A DNA stretch of 41,179 nucleotides, from positions 1-41,179 of the forward strand of contig NZ_JAKLJA010000052.1 of NCBI RefSeq assembly GCF_022213065.1. The letters run 5' to 3'. The first letter of the stretch is position 1, and each line of letters opens with the position of its first letter. The position numbers and the translations under genes were made by a program. Source of the stretch: Paraburkholderia tagetis (lineage in GTDB: Bacteria; Pseudomonadota; Gammaproteobacteria; Burkholderiales; Burkholderiaceae). The notes beneath the pieces were generated by a model. It had not been told where the DNA came from. It searched no databases and was given only the letters and a program-made list of their open reading frames with translations. Of the stretch, positions 33,093 to 40,813 are shown one piece after another.

Positions 33093-34181
33093 TCAGAACA
33101 ATGTATGCAAGCCAATGCGCACGGCTGTCTGATTTTCGGAACTAGATGCGCCATTGGCATCCAGCACACCATTTATCTGTGCGTTTGCGCCGCTATTTGC
33201 TCGTTGGTAGTCCGCAGAAACGTAGACCATCGTTCGCTTCGTCAGTAAATACTGAGCGGCGACGCTGACCTGGTGAGCATGGTTGTTGCTCACAGCTTCG
33301 TTACCCTTCATATACATGTATTTTGCTCCGAGGAACACGTCGGGCCTTAGCTTCCACCCCCCTCCTGCTTCTGCCATCCATACGCCAGCACCGTTGAAGG
33401 AATTGTGCACGGTTGTCACTAGCGCCTTGGCAGTGAGTGCGCCGAACGTGTAGTGCATGCCGGCGCCCCAGTTGCGCACGCTCGTCGAAGGTATACCGGC
33501 GGCCGGACCGTACTTCTCGTTGGTGTACGCCGCACCCGCGCCGAATGGCCCCATCTCGTAGTTCAGGCCGACGCTGACCGTGTTGTCCGCGCCGACAGAG
33601 CCGGCCACTCCGCCGAAGGCGTACATCACCCCGCCCGAAATCCCCGCGAAAGTGGGCGAGCTATATTTGACCGAGTTCGCGACGGGCTTGCTGCCTGCGG
33701 TGCGGTCCCAATCAAAAGCACCCGTCGGATTGTTCGGTAGCGCCAGGCGCTGGAACGGGCCGTTACGGAAACCATAGAGACCCGTCAGGTCCATCGAAAT
33801 CGCATTCCCCTTGGAAAAAAGGGAATCCACCATGAAATCGTACTGATTCCCGAGCGTGAGACTGCCAAGGCGATCGCTTTCGAGTCCGACATATGCGTTC
33901 CGCCCGAAGATGCCGCTTCCGATGATGCCGCCGTTAGCCATTGAGAACTGGTTGACCAGTGCAAAGGTTGCCCGGTATCCACCACCCAGGTCCTCGCCCC
34001 CGCGAAAGCCAAAAAGATTCGGGGTGAATATGCCATCGTCAAATTTGGCGTTCTTGCCTCCGCCTTCATTGCTCACGTATGTTATTCCGGCATCGATGAG
34101 ACCGAACATCGTTACGCTACTTTGAGCCCAGGCACCTTGGGCCAGCACGAGAAATGTGAGTGCTCCAAACCGTAGTTTCAT
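33093..34181 (-). CDS. Gram-negative general porin (second in window)
   Basis: The 362-residue outer-membrane porin has a signal peptide MKLRFGALTFLVLAQGAWA, mature start QSSVTMFGLIDAGI, and the strand-turn repeats of trimeric porins. FGRNAYVGLESDRLGSLTLG comes before the constriction loop, and there is a C-terminal phenylalanine (LHTLF). It is clearly a paralogue of the porin at 18226-19332 but far from identical. The start at 34181 has GGAGACAAA just upstream. It follows the shortened MFS gene by 35 nt, so the two were probably one uptake unit. Confidence 0.93.
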   Translation of the reverse strand: MKLRFGALTFLVLAQGAWAQSSVTMFGLIDAGITYVSNEGGGKNAKFDDGIFTPNLFGFRGGEDLGGGYRATFALVNQFSMANGGIIGSGIFGRNAYVGLESDRLGSLTLGNQYDFMVDSLFSKGNAISMDLTGLYGFRNGPFQRLALPNNPTGAFDWDRTAGSKPVANSVKYSSPTFAGISGGVMYAFGGVAGSVGADNTVSVGLNYEMGPFGAGAAYTNEKYGPAAGIPSTSVRNWGAGMHYTFGALTAKALVTTVHNSFNGAGVWMAEAGGGWKLRPDVFLGAKYMYMKGNEAVSNNHAHQVSVAAQYLLTKRTMVYVSADYQRANSGANAQINGVLDANGASSSENQTAVRIGLHTLF

Positions 34182-34216
34182 TTTGTCTCCGTTGATTTTC
34201 ATTTATGTAATTCGTT

Positions 34217-34816
34217 CTACCATCGCGTCTGCTCGCCCGCCGCGAGTTCGGGTCGCATCGAACGGCGTTGCAGCACCGCTGGCGCGGTCTCCTTCAAAAG
34301 CACGCTGACCAGGATGCCGAGGACGACTGCACACATCGGCAGCCAAAGAATGTTCTGGATGCCGAAATGAGATGCGACATAGCTGCCCATCGCCGGGGCA
34401 ATGCCGCCACCGAAGATTTCGCCAACGCCGACTACCGCGCCAATGGACGTCGAGACGAGTCCGACGGGGGCCGCCTCGGTTGCCACCGGCCCGGACAGCA
34501 GCGAGACCAGGCCGAGCGTGAAGAACGATGCGACGAACAAAACAGCGAACAGCGCAAGCGGCTGTGCGCCGAGGCCACGAAAAATATAGAGCATCACCGC
34601 CGTTCCCGCGAAGATCAGGGCTGCGAAGACGCCCCACGACAGCCCAAGCACACCGATGCAGTTGCCTACGTCCTGCGCCGTCAGGTTGAGGTCCTTCATG
34701 ATTGAAGGAAACAGCGGTGCGATGAGCCAGCGGTCCAGGCCGACCAGCCCGAAGCCAAGGGCCAGCAGCGTCACCGCCTTCCATTCGTAGGAGGTGTCCC
34801 ATTCGTTTGCTTTCAT
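34217..34816 (-). CDS. MFS transporter with internal in-frame deletion
   Basis: The 199-residue protein begins as a normal MFS carrier: WKAVTLLALGFGLVGLDRW (helix 1), APLFPSIMKDLNLTAQDVG and GVLGLSWGVFAAL (helix 2). It then jumps at about residue 65 to what looks like helices 8-12 (IFAGTAVMLYIFRGLG through VLGILVSVLLKETAPAVLQ). MFS carriers of this kind are about 420 residues, so roughly 220 residues, with the loop 2-3 GxxxDRxGRR motif and the central loop, are missing without a frameshift. Transport activity is doubtful. Start and stop are intact. It precedes the porin by 35 nt. Confidence 0.75.
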   Translation of the reverse strand: MKANEWDTSYEWKAVTLLALGFGLVGLDRWLIAPLFPSIMKDLNLTAQDVGNCIGVLGLSWGVFAALIFAGTAVMLYIFRGLGAQPLALFAVLFVASFFTLGLVSLLSGPVATEAAPVGLVSTSIGAVVGVGEIFGGGIAPAMGSYVASHFGIQNILWLPMCAVVLGILVSVLLKETAPAVLQRRSMRPELAAGEQTRW

Positions 34817-35179
34817 TTACGTCTCCTTGGACATTGGATCCCCGCGCATGCGCCGGGGGCGTCCATGCCTGGGTCAGTGCCGATGATTTTTGCGTGCGAA
34901 GTCAGTCGCGAGGAATGGTCGAGCGTCTCATCAGCGCGAAGCGCCCTGGATTCACCCGGCCAACGCCACAAAGATAGATGCAAGGCTTATTAGTCGGGTA
35001 TGGAAGAACCCGCGAACGCGACATTCGCGAATCGCGAATAATCGGTGTGTGCAAGCGAAGACGTCCTCTGGAAAGCACGACGCGACCATCGAAAGAAGAA
35101 ATGATTGCTAAATCGCCGTGTCCAGGGGAATCCCTCGTAGACATGGAAAGGCGAGCGCAGCGGGGCTTTCCAGACTGCC
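34817..35179. other. Intergenic region upstream of the shortened MFS gene
   Basis: No credible gene is visible in these 363 bases; an 80-codon frame on the minus strand has no family resemblance and no ribosome-binding site. The region holds the 15-bp palindrome at 35024-35038. It should contain the promoter of the MFS-porin unit and the 3' end of the M17-N gene. Confidence 0.45.
35024..35038. promoter_or_regulatory. 15-bp palindrome TTCGCGA-A-TCGCGAA
   Basis: A perfect 7-bp inverted repeat around one central base lies 208 bp before the MFS start. Two further GCGA-rich half sites flank it. It looks like an operator for a dimeric regulator such as an AraC, IclR or TetR protein; the family cannot be told from the sequence. 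Confidence 0.45.
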
Positions 35180-35815
35180 TTACCGCGACAGATCTGAACC
35201 CCGCCCGCGCGCCGCCTGCGCCGCAGACAGTGCAGTTTCGAAGCTCAGCGCTGCATTCTCGAAGCGCTCCGCTCCGACATCGAAGCCCCAGCGTTCAAGC
35301 GCCGGCTGCGGAGCCATCCCGAGTTCAACGAGCCGATGCTGCGTATCGAGGACGGCCAACACCGCGTTCATCATCGCGGCCGGCATACCTCCCGTAACGT
35401 CCATCGTCAGGCCACCGTCGAGAACACTGGGCGCGAATGCCGCGCTTTTTGCGTTCAGTTGCAGTGCGGTGCGCATCGCGGTGGCGGCCGCCTGCGCGCT
35501 CGCGCCGACGGTCCAGAACGCCGGATCGCCGAGACCGACCAGGAGGACCGCGTCGGCAGCCACGCCCACGGGCGGGCGGCTGATGAGCAGCGTCTCCATC
35601 GCTGTGGCAGCAAAATATCCGTCACGTCTGAGACCGGTCAGTGCGCCCGACAACGCCGTATCGAGATGCAACAGCCCACCTACCGGTCCGCCAGGCGTCA
35701 CTTCGTGGGTAAACATGCAGACACAGGAAAGCTCGACTTCAGCGCGTGCACCATCCCAAGCAGCGGCCTCGAACGAAATCCCTCGCCATTTACCGATCTC
35801 GCGGCGCAGCGGCAT
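35180..35815 (-). CDS. Stand-alone M17 leucyl-aminopeptidase N-terminal (macro-like) domain protein
   Basis: The 211-residue protein resembles the N-terminal domain of M17 leucyl aminopeptidases: LLHLDTALSGALTGLRRDG, then AVLLVGLGDPAFW, then AAATAMRTALQLNAKSAAFAP. The C-terminal catalytic domain with the two-metal site (NTDAEGR motif) is absent and no such sequence follows downstream. The protein is therefore not a peptidase but may bind a ligand or nucleotide through its macro-like fold. The start at 35815 has TAGGAG 8 bases upstream. It is divergent from the LysR gene at 36101. Its function is unknown. Confidence 0.72.
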   Translation of the reverse strand: MPLRREIGKWRGISFEAAAWDGARAEVELSCVCMFTHEVTPGGPVGGLLHLDTALSGALTGLRRDGYFAATAMETLLISRPPVGVAADAVLLVGLGDPAFWTVGASAQAAATAMRTALQLNAKSAAFAPSVLDGGLTMDVTGGMPAAMMNAVLAVLDTQHRLVELGMAPQPALERWGFDVGAERFENAALSFETALSAAQAARGRGSDLSR

Positions 35816-35847
35816 GATCGCACTCCTATGGATTAGAACCTGACCCA

Positions 35848-35919
35848 TTACCACGCCGCAGCTTCAGTACGCAGTTGCGTACCTGACCCACGACGCAGCC
35901 GGCGTGTAAGATTTGGCAT
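35848..35919 (-). pseudogene. Four-codon remnant of a LysR gene start inside a 23-codon frame
   Basis: The minus strand reads ATG-CCA-AAT-CTT, the same first four codons as the LysR gene at 10131, then switches to unrelated sequence (TRRLRRGSG) and stops at TAA. The upstream promoter segment is also conserved. It may now serve as a leader before the M17-N gene, whose start is 33 bases further on. Confidence 0.5.
35867..35882. promoter_or_regulatory. Palindrome GTACGCA-GT-TGCGTAC
   Basis: A perfect 7-bp inverted repeat with a 2-base centre lies 52 bp before the M17-N start, flanked by two direct copies of ACCTGACCCA (35838-35847 and 35881-35890). It may be an operator of the M17-N gene or the scar of a rearrangement. 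Confidence 0.4.
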
Positions 35920-36021
35920 GCAATTATGGTTAACGATCGCGTAATACTGCTGGAGGCAATGTTATCGGACCAGAAGACAACCACAAACAGAACAAATGGA
36001 ATAGAAGTCATTCCATATTGA
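35908..36021. repeat. 114-bp dispersed repeat, copy 2
   Basis: It aligns without gaps to 10120-10233 in the same orientation. Here the LysR start end of the segment points towards the M17-N gene, and the body of the original gene is missing. The dyad end faces the LysR gene at 36101. Confidence 0.8.
35996..36016. promoter_or_regulatory. Dyad ATGGAAT-N7-ATTCCAT, site 3
   Basis: The same arms as site 2, with spacer AGAAGTC, lie 85 bp upstream of the LysR start at 36101. A second hairpin-like dyad (GAATGGA at 36073-36079 and TCCATTC at 36086-36092) lies between it and the gene. Confidence 0.6.
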
Positions 36022-36100
36022 CCCGCCCCGGTATCGCGCTACCATGTCAACGCTCTTCACGTCATTTCGAAAGAATGGAGCTGCTTCCATTCGGCTTTCC

Positions 36101-37021
36101 ATGCAAACACTCCCTGACCTCGAAGCGTGGGCAATCTTCGCGCGCGTGCTCGAAACCGGTTCGTTCGCCAAGGCCGCCGAGTCGCTGGGCATCTCGCAGC
36201 CGACCGTATCGAAGGCCATTTCGCGGCTCGAGCGCAAGCTCGGCACCACGCTCCTCTATCGCAACACGCGCCAGCTTTCGCTCACGCCAACGGGCGAAAT
36301 CGCCAAAGCGCGCGCCATTCGCATCCTGACCGAAGGCGAAGCCGTAGAGGCGGAAGCATCGTCGCAAGCGACCCAGCCACGCGGCATGGTGCGCATCACC
36401 GCGCCGATGTCATTCGGCATCCGCCACCTTGCACCGTTGATCCCCGCGTTTCTCGAGCACTACCCGGAAGTGGAAATCGACCTCACGCTCACCGATCAGA
36501 TTGTCGATATGGTGGCGGGCGGCTTCGACGTGGCCATTCGCATTGCCGAGCTTGGCGATTCGCCGCTGCGCTCGCGCCGGCTTTGCGTCGTGCATCGTCC
36601 GTTGGTGGCCACGCCAGCGTATCTCGAGCGTCATGGGCACCCCACCCACCCGCGCGACCTTTCGCAGCACGCATGTCTCATCTATACGAATCTGCCCACG
36701 CCCGAGTTATGGCAATTTCGCCATACTTCCGGCGAAGAATTCTCCGTGCCCGTGAAGGGCCGAATTCGCAGCAACAACGCCGACGTGATCGGCCCGGCAC
36801 TGCTCGCGGGGCAAGGTCTCGCGTTGCAGCCGGAATTCATCGTTTGGGATGCGCTAAAGGCAGGCTTGCTGGTCGATGTACTTCCGGACTGGCGGATCAG
36901 TCAGATCAACGTGAATCTCGTCACGCCGCCCAACATCCTGCGTCCCGCACGGGTGACGGCACTGCTCAACTATCTGTCCGAATGGCTCGCCGCGGCGCCA
37001 TGGGCCAGCGCCGGAGCCTGA
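36101..37021 (+). CDS. LysR-family regulator (paralogue of the one at 9229-10131)
   Basis: The 306-residue protein has the LysR helix-turn-helix at about residues 5-65 (LPDLEAWAIFARVLETGSFA) and an effector domain with MSFGIRHLAPLIPAF and GFDVAIRIAELG. It aligns end to end with the regulator at 9229-10131. The start at 36101 is chosen from that alignment; an ATG at 36044 would add 19 residues, and neither has a clear ribosome-binding site. It is convergent with the alginate-export-type porin operon (12 bp apart) and may control it together with the isochorismatase-XapX genes that carry the same dyad. Confidence 0.9.
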   Translation: MQTLPDLEAWAIFARVLETGSFAKAAESLGISQPTVSKAISRLERKLGTTLLYRNTRQLSLTPTGEIAKARAIRILTEGEAVEAEASSQATQPRGMVRITAPMSFGIRHLAPLIPAFLEHYPEVEIDLTLTDQIVDMVAGGFDVAIRIAELGDSPLRSRRLCVVHRPLVATPAYLERHGHPTHPRDLSQHACLIYTNLPTPELWQFRHTSGEEFSVPVKGRIRSNNADVIGPALLAGQGLALQPEFIVWDALKAGLLVDVLPDWRISQINVNLVTPPNILRPARVTALLNYLSEWLAAAPWASAGA

Positions 37022-37033
37022 GCGCGGCACGGC

Positions 37034-38578
37034 CTACCATCCATACTTGAGCTCGACGCCCGCGTAATCGGCGTTGTGCCCGCCCGCCTGGCGAAGCGAG
37101 TTGCCCACCTGGAAATGCACGGCTTCGATCGCCCCAATCAGGTTCGGTTCGATCGTCCAGTCCGCGCGCAACTGCACGTACATGCCGGTCCACAGACTGC
37201 CCTTGCCCGCGGTGCCCGGCACCACCTGATTCGCTTGCTGATACACGGCGTCGCCGGTCGTCTCGCGCCACTGAAAACCGAGTGCTGCAAGCAGCGCAAG
37301 GTCGTTCGTCGGCTTGAGCGTGATGGACGGCTTGATGTGAATAAGGTTCGAATATCCCGTATAGCCTGCGAGCGTAAAGTAGTAGCCGTTTGGAAACAGC
37401 GTATTGAACGTCTCGATGCGGCCGTCGTGCGGGTGCCGGTCGCCCGACGCCGCGTCGATCTGCACCGCGATGTGCGGCGACCACGGCAGGTCGAGCTTGT
37501 AGCCCGCAATCGAGCCCACCGCCCAGGCGAAGATCGTATTGTTGCCGACCGTACCCGTCTGCAGCATTGTTTCGACATCCCAATCGAATCGATCGTGCGA
37601 GCCGAAGTAGCGCACATCCCAGACGTCGCGGCGCTCGGGGCCGCGTGCATCGAGAAAGTGCGCGTTGCTGCGGTTATAGCGCGACCAGTAGCCGGAAAGG
37701 TCTCCCGGTCCGACTGACTTGCGTTCGAAACGCACGCCGCTGAAGGTGAGATCGCGGTTCGAGACGTCATCGAACACCGTGGCGTCGCGGTTCTGCACGG
37801 GCTGCGTCGCGTAGGCGATAAAGCGCCACTTCTGGTATTCATAGTCGGCCCAGATCGCGTCGTAGGCCTGGCGCACGTTCGGACCATCACGCACGGAGAT
37901 GAATCGCTGAAGGTCGAATGCCATCTCCTGGCGGCCAACACGGAACTTGAACGTGCCGCCACCCAGCGCGCCAGTGTAGGTGACGAATGCCTGTTCGAGT
38001 TCGAGAGGGTTCTTGTCCACCGGCGTGACCACGTTCTTGCCGAACGCGCGTGCGTCCTCGAATTGCACAAAGAACTGCCAGTGATCGGCAAGATGGGCAT
38101 CCGCATGAACCTGGACGCGTTGGATCAGATACGTATCCGACTGGGTGCCAATGCCGAACAGCGGAGCGTTGTTGCTCTCCACACGCTCGCGCAGGTTCAC
38201 CCCCAACGACAGGTACGAGGCGGGATCGCCGCCAAGCGGTATGTACTTGAGGCTGTCGAGCGGCTTGCGCGGCACACAGGGATTCGCGAGCACCGACCAG
38301 TCTTCCTGCCAGCGATTGAATAGCACGGCGGGCCGTTTCGCATTGCATGTGGCTGCCGACGAACTGGCAGCCGCTGTCACATTGGTCGCGGCCGTCGCGC
38401 TGGCCTGCGCGGGTGCAGCGGCAGACGCACCCGCCGCTTCCGGGGCCACGGTCACGCCGGCGGTGGGTTGTGCGGCCGTGTCCGCGAATGCCGGGTCCAC
38501 ACCCACTAGCAACAGGCTCGCGAATGCCGTGACACTGGCGGCCTTTTCGAATTGACGCCTGCGCATTGCAGTCGACAT
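37034..38578 (-). CDS. Alginate-export (AlgE-like) outer-membrane protein
   Basis: The 514-residue protein has an N-terminal signal region (MSTAMRRRQFEKAASVTAFASLLLVG, cleavage near AFA-D at about 34) and a low-complexity Ala/Thr linker (about 35-75). The 18-strand barrel domain of the alginate-export family follows: YLSLGVNLRERVESNN, KFRVGRQEMAFDLQRFISVRDGPNVRQAYD, and DYAGVELKYGW ending in an aromatic. In spite of the family name, many members are substrate-specific uptake channels in catabolic clusters. The start at 38578 follows AAGGGAA. It lies downstream of the DUF1275 gene and is probably the last gene of that operon. Confidence 0.88.
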   Translation of the reverse strand: MSTAMRRRQFEKAASVTAFASLLLVGVDPAFADTAAQPTAGVTVAPEAAGASAAAPAQASATAATNVTAAASSSAATCNAKRPAVLFNRWQEDWSVLANPCVPRKPLDSLKYIPLGGDPASYLSLGVNLRERVESNNAPLFGIGTQSDTYLIQRVQVHADAHLADHWQFFVQFEDARAFGKNVVTPVDKNPLELEQAFVTYTGALGGGTFKFRVGRQEMAFDLQRFISVRDGPNVRQAYDAIWADYEYQKWRFIAYATQPVQNRDATVFDDVSNRDLTFSGVRFERKSVGPGDLSGYWSRYNRSNAHFLDARGPERRDVWDVRYFGSHDRFDWDVETMLQTGTVGNNTIFAWAVGSIAGYKLDLPWSPHIAVQIDAASGDRHPHDGRIETFNTLFPNGYYFTLAGYTGYSNLIHIKPSITLKPTNDLALLAALGFQWRETTGDAVYQQANQVVPGTAGKGSLWTGMYVQLRADWTIEPNLIGAIEAVHFQVGNSLRQAGGHNADYAGVELKYGW

Positions 38579-38670
38579 GATGTATTCCCTTGTCTTTAAC
38601 TGCATGTTGTTATGTGCGCCCGCCGGTTTATGCGGGGCGGGGAGCGAGCCCGGAGCCAAGAGTCATTTCC

Positions 38671-38713
38671 CAGGCTCCCCAGGCTCCCCAGGCTCCCCAG
38701 GCTCCCCAGGCTC
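38671..38713. repeat. 9-bp tandem repeat (CAGGCTCCC, about 4.8 copies)
   Basis: Four perfect units and a partial fifth lie between the DUF1275 stop and the alginate-export-type gene. Such a short array can vary in copy number by slippage. It is outside both genes. Confidence 0.9.
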
Positions 38714-38719
38714 GCAAAC

Positions 38720-39415
38720 TCATGCGTGCCCGGGTGCGGCCGCCCGCTCGTGCTCTCCCGTGGTCGCTGCGAGAACCACGAGTGCGCACGCCGGCGCGAG
38801 CAGCGCCCAGAAGCCCACATAGCGGTAACCCAGCGCACCGGCCATCGCACCGATGGCGAACGCAACGATTGCCGGCATCATCTTCGCGAAGCGCGCGCGC
38901 GCCGTCGCGCGCACACTTTCGTCCGTGCCCGCGGACAGCATGTCGACCACATCGAGGATCGCCTGCGTGACATTGCCCGTCATCACGGTATTGGGCACGC
39001 CGGGTCGGTTGATGAGCTTCGGATGCGCATTCTGAATGCCCATCGCAAACGCGCCAACCACGCCGGCCACGATGGCCGGCAGGCTGTCGGGCGTGCTGAC
39101 CGGCGTCGCCCAGATGCCCGCCAGGCAATAGCCGAACATCAGCACAGCCTGGACCGCGTGGAGCAGGCGCGCGCCCTGACGCGCATGCTGCCCGGAAAGC
39201 GAGCGCACGAGCAGGCTGCTCAGCACGACGCCGCAGACAAACGCCGGAAACACAATGAGCTTGAGCATGACGCCCTGGCCGAAGCCCGCGACGCCCGCGC
39301 CGATCAGCACGAAGTTGCCCGTCACGTGCGCGGTGAACAGCCCGAACAGCGCGACGAAGCTCAGCGTGTCGACATATCCGGCAATCGCGGCAAGGATGGT
39401 GTCCTCGGATTTCAT
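38720..39415 (-). CDS. DUF1275 (YoaK-type) membrane protein
   Basis: The 231-residue inner-membrane protein has about six hydrophobic helices. It carries the DUF1275 pattern: AGYVDTLSFVALFGLFTAHVTGN near the start, FAMGIQNAHPK and PNTVMTGNVTQ in the middle. The function of the family is unknown. Its ATG overlaps the end of the secreted VOC gene by 4 bp, so the two are translationally coupled. It ends about 140 bp before the alginate-export-type gene, with a 9-bp tandem repeat in the gap. Confidence 0.9.
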   Translation of the reverse strand: MKSEDTILAAIAGYVDTLSFVALFGLFTAHVTGNFVLIGAGVAGFGQGVMLKLIVFPAFVCGVVLSSLLVRSLSGQHARQGARLLHAVQAVLMFGYCLAGIWATPVSTPDSLPAIVAGVVGAFAMGIQNAHPKLINRPGVPNTVMTGNVTQAILDVVDMLSAGTDESVRATARARFAKMMPAIVAFAIGAMAGALGYRYVGFWALLAPACALVVLAATTGEHERAAAPGHA

Positions 39416-40326
39416 TTCGACACGCTGGCGTGGATCTCGGCGATATAGCCGCCCGGGAACTGGACGATCGCGGCTTCGCGCCCATCCGAGGTGAACGGCG
39501 GCACGAGCACGTTCACGCCCGCGGCCTTCGCCTTTTGCAGCGTCTCGTCGAGATTCGATACTTCGTAGCCCGTAGTTTCTCTTCCGAACGGGTAAGACAG
39601 ATGGCCGTCGGTCACGAGCACGGTCATCTTGCCGAAGCCCGATTCGATGCGAATGCGCCGATAGGTGTCGTTCGGCCGGCCGATTTCGATGCCAGGCGCC
39701 TTGAGGTCATCGGACACCACCTTGCCGTGCGAGAACTTCACGAAGTCGTGCACCAGCTTGGGCAGGCTTTGCGGCGAGACGTAGACACGGTTCTCGGGAA
39801 CCGTCTGCAGCGCGTCATAGTGCGGCGCCTGGGTATGCCAGTACAGCTGCATGTTCACGCCGCCCGGCCACTGGATCACCACGTCGCGGCCAATCGGGTC
39901 GGGGAAGGGGTCGACGATCACATCCGCGCCATGCGCGCGCGCCGCCTTCACCGCCGCGTCCATGTCGGTCACGAGATAGCCCGTGCGCTCCGCGCCGAAC
40001 GGGTACGGTGTGGGCGTCTTGAAGCCGAACACCGAGATCGTGCCCACCGGCGTGAACACGAGCTGCGACATCGTCTGGCTGGGCGTCGGCGTGACCTGGA
40101 AGACGCCCTGCTTCGACTTGCTGCCGCCGAACGTCGCGACGAAGCTGTCAGTGAAGCGGTCGTAATCCTCGGGCGCGACGTACACGTGTGTCGTGTCGTA
40201 CTGCGGACCGACGGCGACGGCTGGCGTCTCGGGCGTCAGCACGGGCGGCTTGGCGAACGACGCCGGTGCGGCGGCGAGACCTGCGGCGATCGTCAGCGCG
40301 AGCCATGCCGAGCGAACTGTTTTCAT
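39412..40326 (-). CDS. Secreted VOC (glyoxalase/bleomycin-resistance fold) protein
   Basis: The 304-residue protein has a Sec signal peptide (MKTVRSAWLALTIAAGLAAAPASFA) and two tandem VOC modules: THVYVAPEDYDRFTDSFVATFGG with GYLVTDMDAAVKAARAHGADV, and RVYVSPQSLPKLVHDFVKF with GYEVSNLDETLQKAKAAGVNV. VOC proteins bind a divalent metal and act as isomerases, dioxygenases or binding proteins; periplasmic forms are uncommon. The ATG at 40326 is preferred to the GTG directly before it. It is coupled to DUF1275 and lies 39 nt after DoxX. Confidence 0.85.
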   Translation of the reverse strand: MKTVRSAWLALTIAAGLAAAPASFAKPPVLTPETPAVAVGPQYDTTHVYVAPEDYDRFTDSFVATFGGSKSKQGVFQVTPTPSQTMSQLVFTPVGTISVFGFKTPTPYPFGAERTGYLVTDMDAAVKAARAHGADVIVDPFPDPIGRDVVIQWPGGVNMQLYWHTQAPHYDALQTVPENRVYVSPQSLPKLVHDFVKFSHGKVVSDDLKAPGIEIGRPNDTYRRIRIESGFGKMTVLVTDGHLSYPFGRETTGYEVSNLDETLQKAKAAGVNVLVPPFTSDGREAAIVQFPGGYIAEIHASVSK

Positions 40327-40365
40327 CACGGGATTTCCTATTGTTTCATCGTATTGTTCAATCGA

Positions 40366-40812
40366 TCAGGCGCCGTGATCGCTGGTCCTTCTTTGCTCAT
40401 CGCCGAGCATCGTCGCGAGCACGAGCGCCGCGATCAGACCCAGATGCTCGAAAAAGCTGTTGAGCGCCATGAAGCGCGCGATGCCGGTCTGGTTCCAGAA
40501 GTCATTTGCGACCAGCATTGCGACGACGGTCAGCATGCCGAGCCCGCCCGCACCTATCCACGTAAAGCGGCGCAACACCACGCACAGTGAACCGATGATC
40601 TCGACAGCAACAGCCAGCGCTGCCCAGAGCGCCGCCGGGTGCAGGCCGAAATGCGCCTGCTCCGCGATCGCGCTGTCGAAGTGCAGCGCCTTGTTGATGC
40701 CGCCGATCAGGTAGGCCGACACGAGCGCGAGACGCGCGAGCGGGCCAACCCACGGCTGCGCCAGGATCGCGTGGATCCATGCAGGATTGCTGCGCCCGCT
40801 CAATGCCGTCAT
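40366..40812 (-). CDS. DoxX-family membrane protein
   Basis: The 148-residue protein has four hydrophobic helices and the DoxX pattern (LARLALVSAYLIGGINKALHFD near the start). Members are small quinone-linked or redox-stress membrane proteins of uncertain role. The ATG lies one base after the stop of the amidohydrolase gene, so translation is tightly coupled to it. It belongs to the amidohydrolase-DoxX-VOC-DUF1275 operon. Confidence 0.88.
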   Translation of the reverse strand: MTALSGRSNPAWIHAILAQPWVGPLARLALVSAYLIGGINKALHFDSAIAEQAHFGLHPAALWAALAVAVEIIGSLCVVLRRFTWIGAGGLGMLTVVAMLVANDFWNQTGIARFMALNSFFEHLGLIAALVLATMLGDEQRRTSDHGA

Positions 40813-40813
40813 G

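Noticed and set aside
34902..35144. 80-codon minus-strand frame in the gap before the shortened MFS gene
   Set aside because: No ribosome-binding site, no family resemblance, and composition unlike the neighbouring genes.
38671..38713. CRISPR-like array
   Set aside because: The 9-bp units follow each other without spacers; this is a simple tandem repeat, and no cas gene is present.
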